This document shows, piece after piece, positions 1 through 6,449 of a DNA stretch of 8,589 nucleotides (position 1 is its first letter; every line of letters starts with the position of its first letter). Made by a program: the position numbers and the translations under genes. Below the pieces are notes generated by a model that saw only the letters and a program-made list of their open reading frames with translations, made no database searches and was not told the DNA's origin. The stretch lies in the NCBI GenBank assembly GCA_964616015.1, contig CAZTTC010000132.1:1-8589 (forward strand), written 5' to 3'. The stretch comes from Methylibium sp964616015 (lineage in GTDB: Bacteria; Pseudomonadota; Gammaproteobacteria; Burkholderiales; Burkholderiaceae_C).

Positions 1-35
1 TTGCCGAGCAGCTTGTTGATGAATCGCTTGATCAT
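1..35 (-). CDS. pcnB: PcnB, poly(A) polymerase I, N-terminal fragment (runs off the window)
   Basis: Only the first 11 codons are present, reading MIKRFINKLLG, and the gene continues past base 1. PcnB adds poly(A) tails to RNA 3' ends and so promotes RNA decay. The identification rests on two things. A short basic, amphipathic start of the MIK-xx-I-x-K-LLG kind is how I recall betaproteobacterial PcnB proteins beginning, and pcnB is the usual neighbour after perM-hda-HAD in Burkholderiales. The ATG overlaps the TGA of the upstream HAD gene as ATGA, and no clear Shine-Dalgarno is visible, so translation is probably coupled. No catalytic motif is visible in so short a piece. The call is mainly an inference from context; another gene starting here is possible but less likely. 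Confidence 0.65.
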   Translation of the reverse strand, partial: MIKRFINKLLG

Positions 36-706
36 GGGAACAGCTTCAGTAGGGGCCAGCCGCGATCGCGGGCCAGGGCCTCGAGCGCCGGAGACGGATT
101 GGTGGCGACCGGGTGCGTGGCGAGCTCCAGCAGCGGCAGGTCGTTCATCGAATCGCTGTAAACGGCGACGCGCTCGAAGTCTTGCACACGCCGGCCCAGC
201 CCGCCGAGCCATTGTTCGACCCGCGTGGTCTTGCCCTCGCGGAAGGACGGCACGCCGCGGATGCGGCCCGTCGCCCGGCCGTCGGCGTGGCGTTCGAGCT
301 CGACCGCGATCAGCGTGTCGACGCCGAAGGCCGCGGCGATCGGGCCGGTGACGAACTCGTTGGTGGCCGTCACGATGGCCATCAGGTCGCCTTGCGCGCG
401 GTGACGCTCGACCAGCGCCCGGGCCTCGGGCCGCAGCGCCGGGCGGATCACCTCGTCCATGAAGCGCGCGTGCGCCGCGGCCTGTTCGGCCGGCGATCGG
501 TGGCGCCAGGCCCGGGTGGCGAACTCGACGTAGGCGTCGATGTCGAGCGAGCCGTCCTGGTACTGGGCGTAGAAGCGGTCGTTCTCGGCGCGCTGGGCGG
601 CCGGCTCGGCCCAGCCCAGCGCAACGACGAACTCGCCCCAGGCGTGGTCCGAGTCCAGCGGCAGCAGCGTGTGGTCGAGGTCGAAGAGGCAGAGGTTGGC
701 AGACAT
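32..706 (-). CDS. HAD-superfamily IB phosphatase (SerB/CicA-like, TIGR01490-type)
   Basis: A 224-aa cytosolic hydrolase with all four HAD motifs. Motif I is FDLDHTLL with nucleophile D9 and acid/base D11. Motif II is the VTATN segment (112-116). Motif III is K159 in EGKT. Motif IV is SDSMNDLPLL with D185 and D189. Residues about 16-95 form the helical cap expected of subclass IB. The family removes phosphate from small molecules using Mg2+ and a phospho-aspartate intermediate. It resembles phosphoserine phosphatase, but the substrate cannot be read from the sequence, and this group is usually annotated only as HAD-IB hydrolase. The start ATG overlaps the hda stop (TGATG) and its stop overlaps the pcnB start (ATGA), so it sits in a coupled operon. 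A weak GGGAG lies 11 nt upstream. Length is normal for the family and no motif is missing. Confidence 0.9.
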   Translation of the reverse strand: MSANLCLFDLDHTLLPLDSDHAWGEFVVALGWAEPAAQRAENDRFYAQYQDGSLDIDAYVEFATRAWRHRSPAEQAAAHARFMDEVIRPALRPEARALVERHRAQGDLMAIVTATNEFVTGPIAAAFGVDTLIAVELERHADGRATGRIRGVPSFREGKTTRVEQWLGGLGRRVQDFERVAVYSDSMNDLPLLELATHPVATNPSPALEALARDRGWPLLKLFP

Positions 707-1383
707 CAGGCGGCCGGCTCCCGGATCGCTTGCTGGGCCAGCATCTGCTTGAGCAGCGGCACGGTGACCGAGCGCTTCTCGGCCAGCGAGAACGCGTCGA
801 GCGCCTCCAGCAGCGCCATCAGCGAGCCCAGGTCGCGCGCGAAGCGCGTCAGCAGGTAGCCGACGACCTCGTCGGACAGCGCGATGCCGCGGCGCGCGGC
901 TTCGCGCTGCAGCGCGCTGCGGGTCTCGGTCTCGGACAGCGGCGACAGCTGGAACACCGGCCCGGCGCCCAGACGCGTGCGCAGGTCCTCGCGCAGCGGC
1001 AGGTCGATCGGCGGCAAGCGCCCGGCCGCGACCACGGGCACGCCGGCGGTCGCCGCCTCGACGAACAGCGCGAAGGCGGCGTGCTGGCGGGCCGCGTCGT
1101 AGGCCTCGCAGCCGTCGAGCAGCAGCAGGCCGGCGTCGTCCCACGGCCAGGGCAACGGCTGCGCCGCATCGAAGGCGGCGGCGCGGCAGCCGCCGGCCTG
1201 CGACGCGCGGGCGCAGGCGCGCAGCAGGTGGCTCTTGCCGCTGCCGGCGGGGCCCCAGAGGTAGAGCGTCGCGGCATCCTGCGGCGCGCGCAGCGCCGCC
1301 AGGGCGGCGGCATTGCCGCCGGCGATGAAGCTGTCGAAGCTCTGCGCCGGCCCGGGACCCAGCAGCAAGGGCAGTTGCTTCAT
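706..1383 (-). CDS. hda: Hda, DnaA-homologous regulator of initiation (RIDA)
   Basis: A 225-aa AAA+ protein of the DnaA/Hda family. Hda binds the DNA-loaded sliding clamp and stimulates ATP hydrolysis by DnaA, preventing re-initiation at oriC. The N-terminus KQLPLLLG (2-9) resembles the clamp-binding QL-x-LPL motif of Hda. Walker A is GPAGSGKS (44-51). The Walker B region is LLLLDGCEAYD (86-96). REDLRTRL (131-138) is the box VII region with R137 as likely arginine finger. RDLGSLMALLEALD (183-196) is the sensor 2/lid region. It is about half the length of DnaA and lacks the DNA-binding domain IV. The ATG is preferred because the clamp motif follows it and AAGGGTGA lies upstream. A GTG at 1398 overlapping the perM stop (GTGA) would add five residues (VNLAR). 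It overlaps the HAD gene by TGATG. The second Walker B acidic position is Gly91, which is unusual. Confidence 0.93.
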   Translation of the reverse strand: MKQLPLLLGPGPAQSFDSFIAGGNAAALAALRAPQDAATLYLWGPAGSGKSHLLRACARASQAGGCRAAAFDAAQPLPWPWDDAGLLLLDGCEAYDAARQHAAFALFVEAATAGVPVVAAGRLPPIDLPLREDLRTRLGAGPVFQLSPLSETETRSALQREAARRGIALSDEVVGYLLTRFARDLGSLMALLEALDAFSLAEKRSVTVPLLKQMLAQQAIREPAA

Positions 1384-1394
1384 GCGCGCGAGGT

Positions 1395-2456
1395 TCACCC
1401 TTGGTACAGCGGGCTGCCGAGGTAGAGCGCCTTGAGGCGGCCGAAGGCCACGACGCCCACGGCGCTGACCGGCAGCGCGACCAGCACGCCGATGAAGCCG
1501 AACAGCTGGCCGAAAGCCAGCAGCGCGAAGATCACCGTGATCGGGTGCAGGCCGATGCGCTCGCCGACGAGGCGCGGCGTGAGGAAGATGCTCTCGACGA
1601 CCTGGCCGATGCCGTAGACCACCGCCACCATCACCAGGCCGTACAGCCCGCCGAACTCGAGCAGCCCGGCCAGCAGCGCCAGCGCGCAGCCCAGCCCGAA
1701 GCCGATGTAGGGAATGAAGATCGCCAGCCCGGTGAACACGCCCACCGGCACCGCCAGATCCAGCCCGAACAGCGCCAGCCCGATGCTGTAGAAGACCGCC
1801 AGGATGCCCATCACCAGCAGCTGGCCGCGCAGGTACTGGCCGAGCATGTGGTCGCACTCGGCCATGAAGCCGTCGAAGGCGGCGCGAAAGCGCGGCGGCA
1901 CCAGGGCCTGGAAGCGGCCGACGATCTGTTGCCAGTCCATCAGCACGTAGAACAACACGACGGGCAGCAGCACCGCGGTGCCGACGAGGCCGAGCACGAA
2001 GCTGCCGCCGACCTGCAGGGAGTTGAGCACCGTCTTGAACCAGCCCTCGGTGTTGTCGCCGAGGTGGGTGAGCAGGAACTCGCGCAGGCTGCCGAGGTCG
2101 AGCGAGACCTCGAGGCCCAACTGGCCCAGCAGCGGCTTGAGCCAGGCGTCCAGTCGCGTCAGCAGCACCGGGATCTGATCGCGCAGCGCCGGCAGGTTCT
2201 TCAGCAGGATGGGCAGGATCAGCAGCGCGACCGCCAGCACCGTCACCAGCGCCAGCAGCTCGACGATGCCGGCCGCCAGCCAGCGCGGCACACGCCGGGC
2301 GGCCAGGCGCTCGACCACCGGGTGGAGCGCATAGCCCAGCACGAGGGCGACGACAAAGGGCGTCAGCACCGGCCCCAGCAGCCACAGCAGCACCGCAGTG
2401 GCCACAGCGATGCCGAGCCAGGCGAGGCCTTGGGTCTGGGCAGGGGTCAGTTTCAT
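1395..2456 (-). CDS. perM: PerM-type AI-2E transporter family permease
   Basis: A 353-aa inner-membrane protein of the AI-2E transporter/PerM family. Hydrophobic segments lie at about 11-47 (a pair), 63-85, 150-173, 211-231, 236-264, 270-292 and 305-340, giving roughly eight spans. A long soluble region occupies about 86-145, as is usual for this family. The C-terminal part carries family hallmarks: IPYIG (249-252 region) and the LTPRLVGERIGLHP stretch (292-305) followed by a conserved hydrophobic hairpin. Some members export autoinducer-2 or act as Na+/H+ antiporters, but the substrate of this betaproteobacterial group is not established and cannot be read here. It is the first gene of the tight perM-hda-HAD-pcnB array; its stop lies 11 nt before the hda ATG. 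A TAGAAT -10 candidate lies about 67 nt upstream of the ATG. No good Shine-Dalgarno is seen. Confidence 0.9.
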   Translation of the reverse strand: MKLTPAQTQGLAWLGIAVATAVLLWLLGPVLTPFVVALVLGYALHPVVERLAARRVPRWLAAGIVELLALVTVLAVALLILPILLKNLPALRDQIPVLLTRLDAWLKPLLGQLGLEVSLDLGSLREFLLTHLGDNTEGWFKTVLNSLQVGGSFVLGLVGTAVLLPVVLFYVLMDWQQIVGRFQALVPPRFRAAFDGFMAECDHMLGQYLRGQLLVMGILAVFYSIGLALFGLDLAVPVGVFTGLAIFIPYIGFGLGCALALLAGLLEFGGLYGLVMVAVVYGIGQVVESIFLTPRLVGERIGLHPITVIFALLAFGQLFGFIGVLVALPVSAVGVVAFGRLKALYLGSPLYQG

Positions 2457-2522
2457 CGGGGTGGGAGGCGCCGGGTCGAGGGCGCGAGGACAGCGCGAGG
2501 ATCGGACCGCGGACGAGCGCGG

Positions 2523-2528
2523 ATTCTA
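2523..2528 (-). promoter_or_regulatory. candidate -10 element for perM-hda-HAD-pcnB
   Basis: TAGAAT on the minus strand matches the sigma-70 -10 consensus at 5 of 6 positions. It lies in the 112-bp space between sirB1 and perM, which would give a leader of about 60 nt. No convincing -35 hexamer is found at 16-18 bp spacing because the upstream DNA is nearly pure G and C. The rest of this spacer is GC-rich with no ORF I believe and no terminator with a T tract. Confidence 0.5.
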
Positions 2529-2568
2529 GGCGGCGGGTCGGCCGCCCCGCGCCCGGGCCGGCCGGCGA

Positions 2569-3438
2569 TCAGTGCAGCCGCGGCCGCCCCTGGGCGCGCA
2601 GCTCGGCGGCGCGCTCGGCGATCGCACGCCGGTCCTCGGCCTGCGGGCTGTGGGCCACGTAGGCATCGAGGTCGTCGGCGGCGGCGTCCCAGACACCCAG
2701 CTCGGCCTGGGCCAGGCCGCGGTCGCGCATCTCGTCCCACTCGCGCGGCAGCAGCAGCACCAGGCGCTGCTGGACCGACAGCAGCCGGGGCCAGTCCTCG
2801 ACCGCGCGGTGGATCTCCTTGAGGTTGCGCAGCATCCGTGCCAGCACTTCGCGCGGCGAGGCCGGCTGCAGGAACAGCCCCAGCGGCATGTCGAACTCGC
2901 CCTGCAGGCCCTGGCGGCGCTTGTAGGGCACCAGGCGCTCGTCGAGCTCGTCGCGCGACAGCGACTGGCCGGTGAAGGGGTCGATCACGACCTCGCCCTT
3001 GGGCATGCGCACCTTGACGAGGAAGTGCCCCGGGAAGGCGACGCCCCGCGCGACCAGGCCGATCTGGCCGGCCAACTCGAGGTAGACCACCGCCAGCGAG
3101 ATCGGGATGCCGTGGCGCGTGCGCAGCACCTCGTGCACGTAGCTGTTGCCGCTGGCGTAGTAGTCGTTGAGGTTGCCGGCGAAACCGAGCTCGTGGAAGA
3201 AGTAGCGATTGAGGAAGCGCAGCTTCTGCACCGGCGCCGCGTCGGCCGGGATGCGGCGCTTGAGGCGCTCGGCCAGCCTGTCCAGCTCGGCCAGCACCGA
3301 CTGCGTGTCGAGCTGCGGGAACTCGTCCTGCGCGATCGCGACCGCCGCCTCGGTGAGGGACAGGCTGGCATCGTCGGCGACCAGGGTCGCGAAGTACTCC
3401 AGCGCTGTCGGCACCTCGATCGAGAACGGGGCGGGCAT
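2569..3438 (-). CDS. SirB1 family protein (transglutaminase-like fold plus helical repeat tail)
   Basis: A 289-aa soluble protein of the SirB1 family. Residues about 85-155 hold the family core: GNLNDYY (88-94), NSYVHEVL (98-105), HGIPISLA (109-116), FPGHFLVKV (135-143) and VIDPFTG (151-157). This has the layout of a transglutaminase-like domain, with H138 and D153 as the His and Asp, but Ser114 stands near where the catalytic Cys would be, and the protein contains no cysteine at all. Residues about 195-285 are helical and repeat-like (TPR-type), as in other members. Molecular function of the family is not settled; the enterobacterial name comes from a gene linked to invasion gene regulation. 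The start is well fixed because an in-frame TAG lies four codons upstream and there is no other start codon between. No Shine-Dalgarno is visible. The gene follows the lipoprotein gene by 50 nt and precedes perM by 112 nt. Confidence 0.9.
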   Translation of the reverse strand: MPAPFSIEVPTALEYFATLVADDASLSLTEAAVAIAQDEFPQLDTQSVLAELDRLAERLKRRIPADAAPVQKLRFLNRYFFHELGFAGNLNDYYASGNSYVHEVLRTRHGIPISLAVVYLELAGQIGLVARGVAFPGHFLVKVRMPKGEVVIDPFTGQSLSRDELDERLVPYKRRQGLQGEFDMPLGLFLQPASPREVLARMLRNLKEIHRAVEDWPRLLSVQQRLVLLLPREWDEMRDRGLAQAELGVWDAAADDLDAYVAHSPQAEDRRAIAERAAELRAQGRPRLH

Positions 3439-3444
3439 GCGCTC

Positions 3445-3450
3445 AGTCTA
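3445..3450 (-). promoter_or_regulatory. possible -10 element placing sirB1 transcription start at its ATG
   Basis: TAGACT on the minus strand matches TATAAT at 4 of 6 positions and ends 6 nt before the sirB1 ATG. If used, the transcript would begin at or beside the start codon and be leaderless, which would fit the missing Shine-Dalgarno. The region 17 bp upstream (TCGCCG) is a poor -35. This is a weak candidate; readthrough from the lipoprotein gene is the alternative. Confidence 0.25.
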
Positions 3451-3455
3451 GAGCA

Positions 3456-3471
3456 GCCGGGCCCGCCCGGC
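3456..3471 (-). terminator. GC-only hairpin after the lipoprotein gene
   Basis: A perfect 6-bp stem, GCCGGG with CCCGGC, around a 4-nt loop, 18 nt past the lipoprotein stop. No T tract follows on the minus strand, so at best it is a weak or factor-dependent terminator or an RNA 3'-end stabiliser. In DNA this GC-rich, such a stem may also be chance. Confidence 0.25.
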
Positions 3472-3488
3472 GACCTGCGGCCCGGGGA

Positions 3489-3692
3489 TCAGTTCTGCAG
3501 ATCCTTCTTGATTTCCTTGGCCTTGTCCTCGATCTTCTCGCCGGCCTTCTGGGCCTGGTCGCCGACCTTCTCGGCGGCCTGGTCGACCTGCTTGCCGGCG
3601 CGTTCGAGCGGGCCTTCGGCGGGTTGGCAGGCGGCGAGTGCAAAGGTGGTGCTGAGCGCCATGATGGCCAGCGTGGTCTGGGTCGTCGTCAT
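3489..3692 (-). CDS. small lipoprotein with charged, LEA-like helical tail (function unknown)
   Basis: A 67-aa protein. Residues 7-21 form a hydrophobic signal segment that ends in the lipobox L19-A20-A21-C22, so Cys22 should be lipidated and become residue 1 of the mature protein. Residue +2 is Gln rather than Asp, which by the usual rule predicts outer-membrane sorting. The mature part, about 28-66, is almost all A, E, D, K and Q with regular small or aliphatic positions (VDQAAEKV, AGEKIEDKAKEI), suggesting one long amphipathic helix or coiled coil like LEA or YtxH-type proteins. The n-region MTTTQT has no Lys or Arg, which is unusual for a lipoprotein signal. A strong Shine-Dalgarno GAGGAGGA lies 6 nt upstream and fixes the start. 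It has its own promoter candidate, so it may be separately regulated within the murJ-sirB1 neighbourhood. I do not recognise a named family. Confidence 0.85.
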   Translation of the reverse strand: MTTTQTTLAIMALSTTFALAACQPAEGPLERAGKQVDQAAEKVGDQAQKAGEKIEDKAKEIKKDLQN

Positions 3693-3698
3693 GATGGT

Positions 3699-3706
3699 TC
3701 CTCCTC
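3699..3706 (-). promoter_or_regulatory. strong ribosome binding site of the lipoprotein gene
   Basis: GAGGAGGA on the minus strand, 6 nt from the ATG at 3692. It is the strongest Shine-Dalgarno in the window; most neighbouring genes have weak or no such site. It supports high translation of the lipoprotein and decides its start. Confidence 0.85.
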
Positions 3707-3746
3707 GGTTGAGCAGCCGACGCGATCGGGCGGCGGCTTGGAAGGA

Positions 3747-3775
3747 ACTGTAGGCAGCGGCGCACGCGGTGTCGG
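3747..3775 (-). promoter_or_regulatory. candidate sigma-70 promoter of the lipoprotein gene
   Basis: CCGACA (3775-3770, 4 of 6 to TTGACA), a 17-bp spacer, then TACAGT (3752-3747, 4 of 6 to TATAAT). Transcription would start near 3740 and give a leader of about 47 nt ending in the strong ribosome binding site. The -10 lies in a CCTACAG heptamer that recurs 48 bp upstream at 3802-3796. Confidence 0.45.
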
Positions 3776-3793
3776 CCAGACGCCGGCGCGACG

Positions 3794-3817
3794 CGCTGTA
3801 GGTGGCGTCCTACCGCG
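3794..3817 (-). terminator. hairpin just after the murJ stop
   Basis: CGC-x-GTAGG pairs with CCTAC-x-GCG around the 6-nt loop TGGCGT: eight base pairs with one mismatch. It begins 2 nt past the murJ stop. No T tract follows, so intrinsic termination is uncertain. The stem could instead be a protein-binding inverted repeat, because its CCTACAG arm is repeated at 3754-3748 within the lipoprotein promoter. Confidence 0.3.
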
Positions 3818-3819
3818 GC

Positions 3820-5385
<1,566 letters not shown>

Positions 5386-5433
5386 GGTCGGAGCGGCTTG
5401 CGGCGCTGGGGCCGGTCAGGCAAAAGACGCTGG

Positions 5434-5439
5434 AGTATA
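5434..5439 (-). promoter_or_regulatory. candidate -10 element of the murJ promoter
   Basis: TATACT on the minus strand matches the sigma-70 -10 at 5 of 6 positions, about 49 bp upstream of the murJ ATG, giving a leader of about 42 nt. No good -35 is seen at standard spacing; the 10-bp palindrome 5442-5451 lies in the spacer, where a bound protein could interfere. Confidence 0.55.
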
Positions 5440-5441
5440 GA

Positions 5442-5451
5442 AGTGGCCACT
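5442..5451. repeat. 10-bp perfect palindrome between divergent promoters
   Basis: AGTGGCCACT is its own reverse complement. It sits next to the murJ -10 and about 50 bp upstream of the rpsT -10. It might be an operator, but one short palindrome is weak evidence. Confidence 0.3.
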
Positions 5452-5499
5452 AACGTGGTCGGCGAGGCGGGCCGGGAGCCCGGTTGGGCGGGCCGCCGC

Positions 5500-5508
5500 T
5501 GCTATACT
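5500..5508 (+). promoter_or_regulatory. rpsT: extended -10 promoter of rpsT
   Basis: TGCTATACT contains the extended -10 TGn followed by TATACT (5 of 6 to consensus). The -35 region is poor, which an extended -10 can offset. Transcription would begin near 5515, giving a short leader of about 27 nt. Confidence 0.7.
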
Positions 5509-5541
5509 TGCCGGCTTTCCACCCGGAACCCTGACACCCCC

Positions 5542-5835
5542 ATGGCCACCTCGTCCAAAGCCAAGAAATCGGTCCGCATCGCGTCGGGCCGCAAGCGCGT
5601 CCGCCAGGACGTGCGCCTCAACGCCGCGAACACCTCGCTGCGTTCGAAGTTCCGTACCGCGATCAAGAGCGTGCTGAAGGCCGTCGCCGGTGGCGACAAG
5701 GCCAAGGCCGGCGAGACCTTCAAGACCGCCCAGAAGACGATCGACTCGATCGCCGACAAGGGCCTCTTCCACAAGAACAAGGCAGCGCGCTACAAGAGCC
5801 GCCTGTCGGCCAAGATCAAGGCGCTGGCGGCCTGA
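5542..5835 (+). CDS. rpsT: 30S ribosomal protein S20 (RpsT)
   Basis: A 97-aa, very basic protein: ribosomal protein S20, which binds 16S rRNA and helps assemble the small subunit. It shows the family pattern of a Lys/Arg-rich N-terminal half (KAKKSVRIASGRKRVRQ, 6-22), then NAANTSLRSKFRTAIK (28-43), and the C-terminal hallmark IADKGLFHKNKAARYKSRLSAKIK (70-93). It is about ten residues longer than the E. coli protein, which fits betaproteobacteria as I recall them. The gene stands alone, with an extended -10 promoter upstream and an intrinsic terminator 24 nt after the stop. The ribosome binding site is poor: the nearest GGAA ends 13 nt before the ATG and the bases just before it are C-rich. 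Weak initiation of S20 is also known in E. coli, where it serves autogenous control. murJ diverges from it on the left. Confidence 0.98.
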   Translation: MATSSKAKKSVRIASGRKRVRQDVRLNAANTSLRSKFRTAIKSVLKAVAGGDKAKAGETFKTAQKTIDSIADKGLFHKNKAARYKSRLSAKIKALAA

Positions 5836-5859
5836 AGCCGCATCCGGGTTGGAAAGACG

Positions 5860-5884
5860 AAGGGCTCCGCAAGGAGCCCTTTTT
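5860..5884 (+). terminator. rpsT intrinsic terminator with GCAA tetraloop
   Basis: AGGGCTCC (5861-5868) pairs perfectly with GGAGCCCT (5873-5880) around GCAA, a GNRA tetraloop, and runs into a five-T tract (5880-5884). An A-T pair extends the stem. It starts 24 nt after the rpsT stop. The DUF3579 gene converges from the right, ending at 5902; the stem could also act on that side, but only a broken T tract (TTCGTCTTT) follows in that direction. Confidence 0.93.
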
Positions 5885-5901
5885 CGTTGAATGGCGCGGC
5901 G

Positions 5902-6375
5902 TCAGGGCCGCGCCGGGGGCGCGTCGGGCAGCAGGCAGGCCTCGGCCACCTGCAGGCGGTTGTCGCGCGCGAAGTTCATGACGAAGTCCCAGGCCATGGG
6001 CTCGAGTTCGCGCAGCGCCTCGTTGACCACCACGCACCTGATGCCGTTGATCACGTTGGGCACGCAATAGGGCGAGTAGCCGATGTGTGCCATGCGCCCC
6101 ATGTGCGCCCCGCCCGGCCGGAAGCTCGACATCGCCCCGGCCAGCCGCTCGGCCCAGTCGCTGGGACGAAAGGCCCGCCCATCGAGGGTGACACCCTGGA
6201 TGAAGAACTCGCGCGGCGGTTGGGGGGCTTCGGGCACGACCGGGTCGGCAACGAGCGGCTCGCGACCGCCCGGCAGCAAGAAGGACAGGACGCTATTGTG
6301 CTGCAGCGCAGCACGCAGATTGGGCCGCGCCGTGCGAGGGGCGTCGAGGACCGGGGGTTCGCAGGTCGGCAGCAT
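5902..6375 (-). CDS. DUF3579 domain protein
   Basis: The reading frame from the first ATG gives 157 aa. Residues about 56-149 match the betaproteobacterial DUF3579 family as I recall it: REFFIQGVT (55-63), FRPSDWAERLAG (69-80), GYSPYCVPNVINGIRCVVV (99-117), ALRELEPMAWDFVMNFA (120-136) and the end LQVAEACLLP (141-150). It is a small soluble protein of unknown function. The start is unsure. The ATG has GGGAGG only 2 nt upstream, which is too close for a good site, and lies next to the argD -10. A GTG at 6237 (residue 47) would give a 111-aa protein, nearer the usual size, but has no Shine-Dalgarno. By hand count about 83 percent of codons in residues 1-46 end in G or C against about 92 percent after, so the extension may or may not be translated. 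It is divergent from argD. Confidence 0.85.
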   Translation of the reverse strand: MLPTCEPPVLDAPRTARPNLRAALQHNSVLSFLLPGGREPLVADPVVPEAPQPPREFFIQGVTLDGRAFRPSDWAERLAGAMSSFRPGGAHMGRMAHIGYSPYCVPNVINGIRCVVVNEALRELEPMAWDFVMNFARDNRLQVAEACLLPDAPPARP

Positions 6376-6383
6376 GGCCTCCC

Positions 6384-6389
6384 TACAAT
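6384..6389 (+). promoter_or_regulatory. -10 element of the argD-argF promoter
   Basis: TACAAT matches the -10 consensus at 5 of 6 positions, 60 bp upstream of the argD ATG, giving a leader of about 54 nt. A TTCGCA 20 bp upstream is a poor and over-spaced -35. It lies in the 74-bp gap between argD and the first ATG of the divergent DUF3579 gene. No clear operator repeat is seen. Confidence 0.6.
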
Positions 6390-6449
6390 CGGTGCTTTCC
6401 CCTCATCCTTGAGCCCGTTGGCCACGCCGGCCAGCCCAGGAGTCCGCCG

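Noticed and set aside
706..2385. 559-codon minus-strand frame joining Hda to upstream sequence
   Set aside because: Only the part from 1383 is Hda. The upstream part is an out-of-frame reading of perM, so this is not a fusion protein.
2530..2568. GC-rich palindromic stretch after the sirB1 stop as a terminator
   Set aside because: Several short complementary pieces exist, but no single clear stem and no T tract. At this GC content they are expected by chance.
2453..2740. 95-codon Arg/Pro-rich minus-strand frame upstream of perM
   Set aside because: It overlaps the end of sirB1 and the perM ATG, has no ribosome binding site and a composition typical of noncoding GC-rich DNA.
1401..2822. 473-codon open frame on the plus strand over perM and sirB1
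   Set aside because: Composition is that of an antisense shadow (Gln/His/Arg rich) with no domain, and perM is unambiguous on the other strand.
2572..3753. 393-codon plus-strand frame over sirB1 and the lipoprotein gene
   Set aside because: Antisense shadow of SirB1 with biased composition and no recognisable domain.
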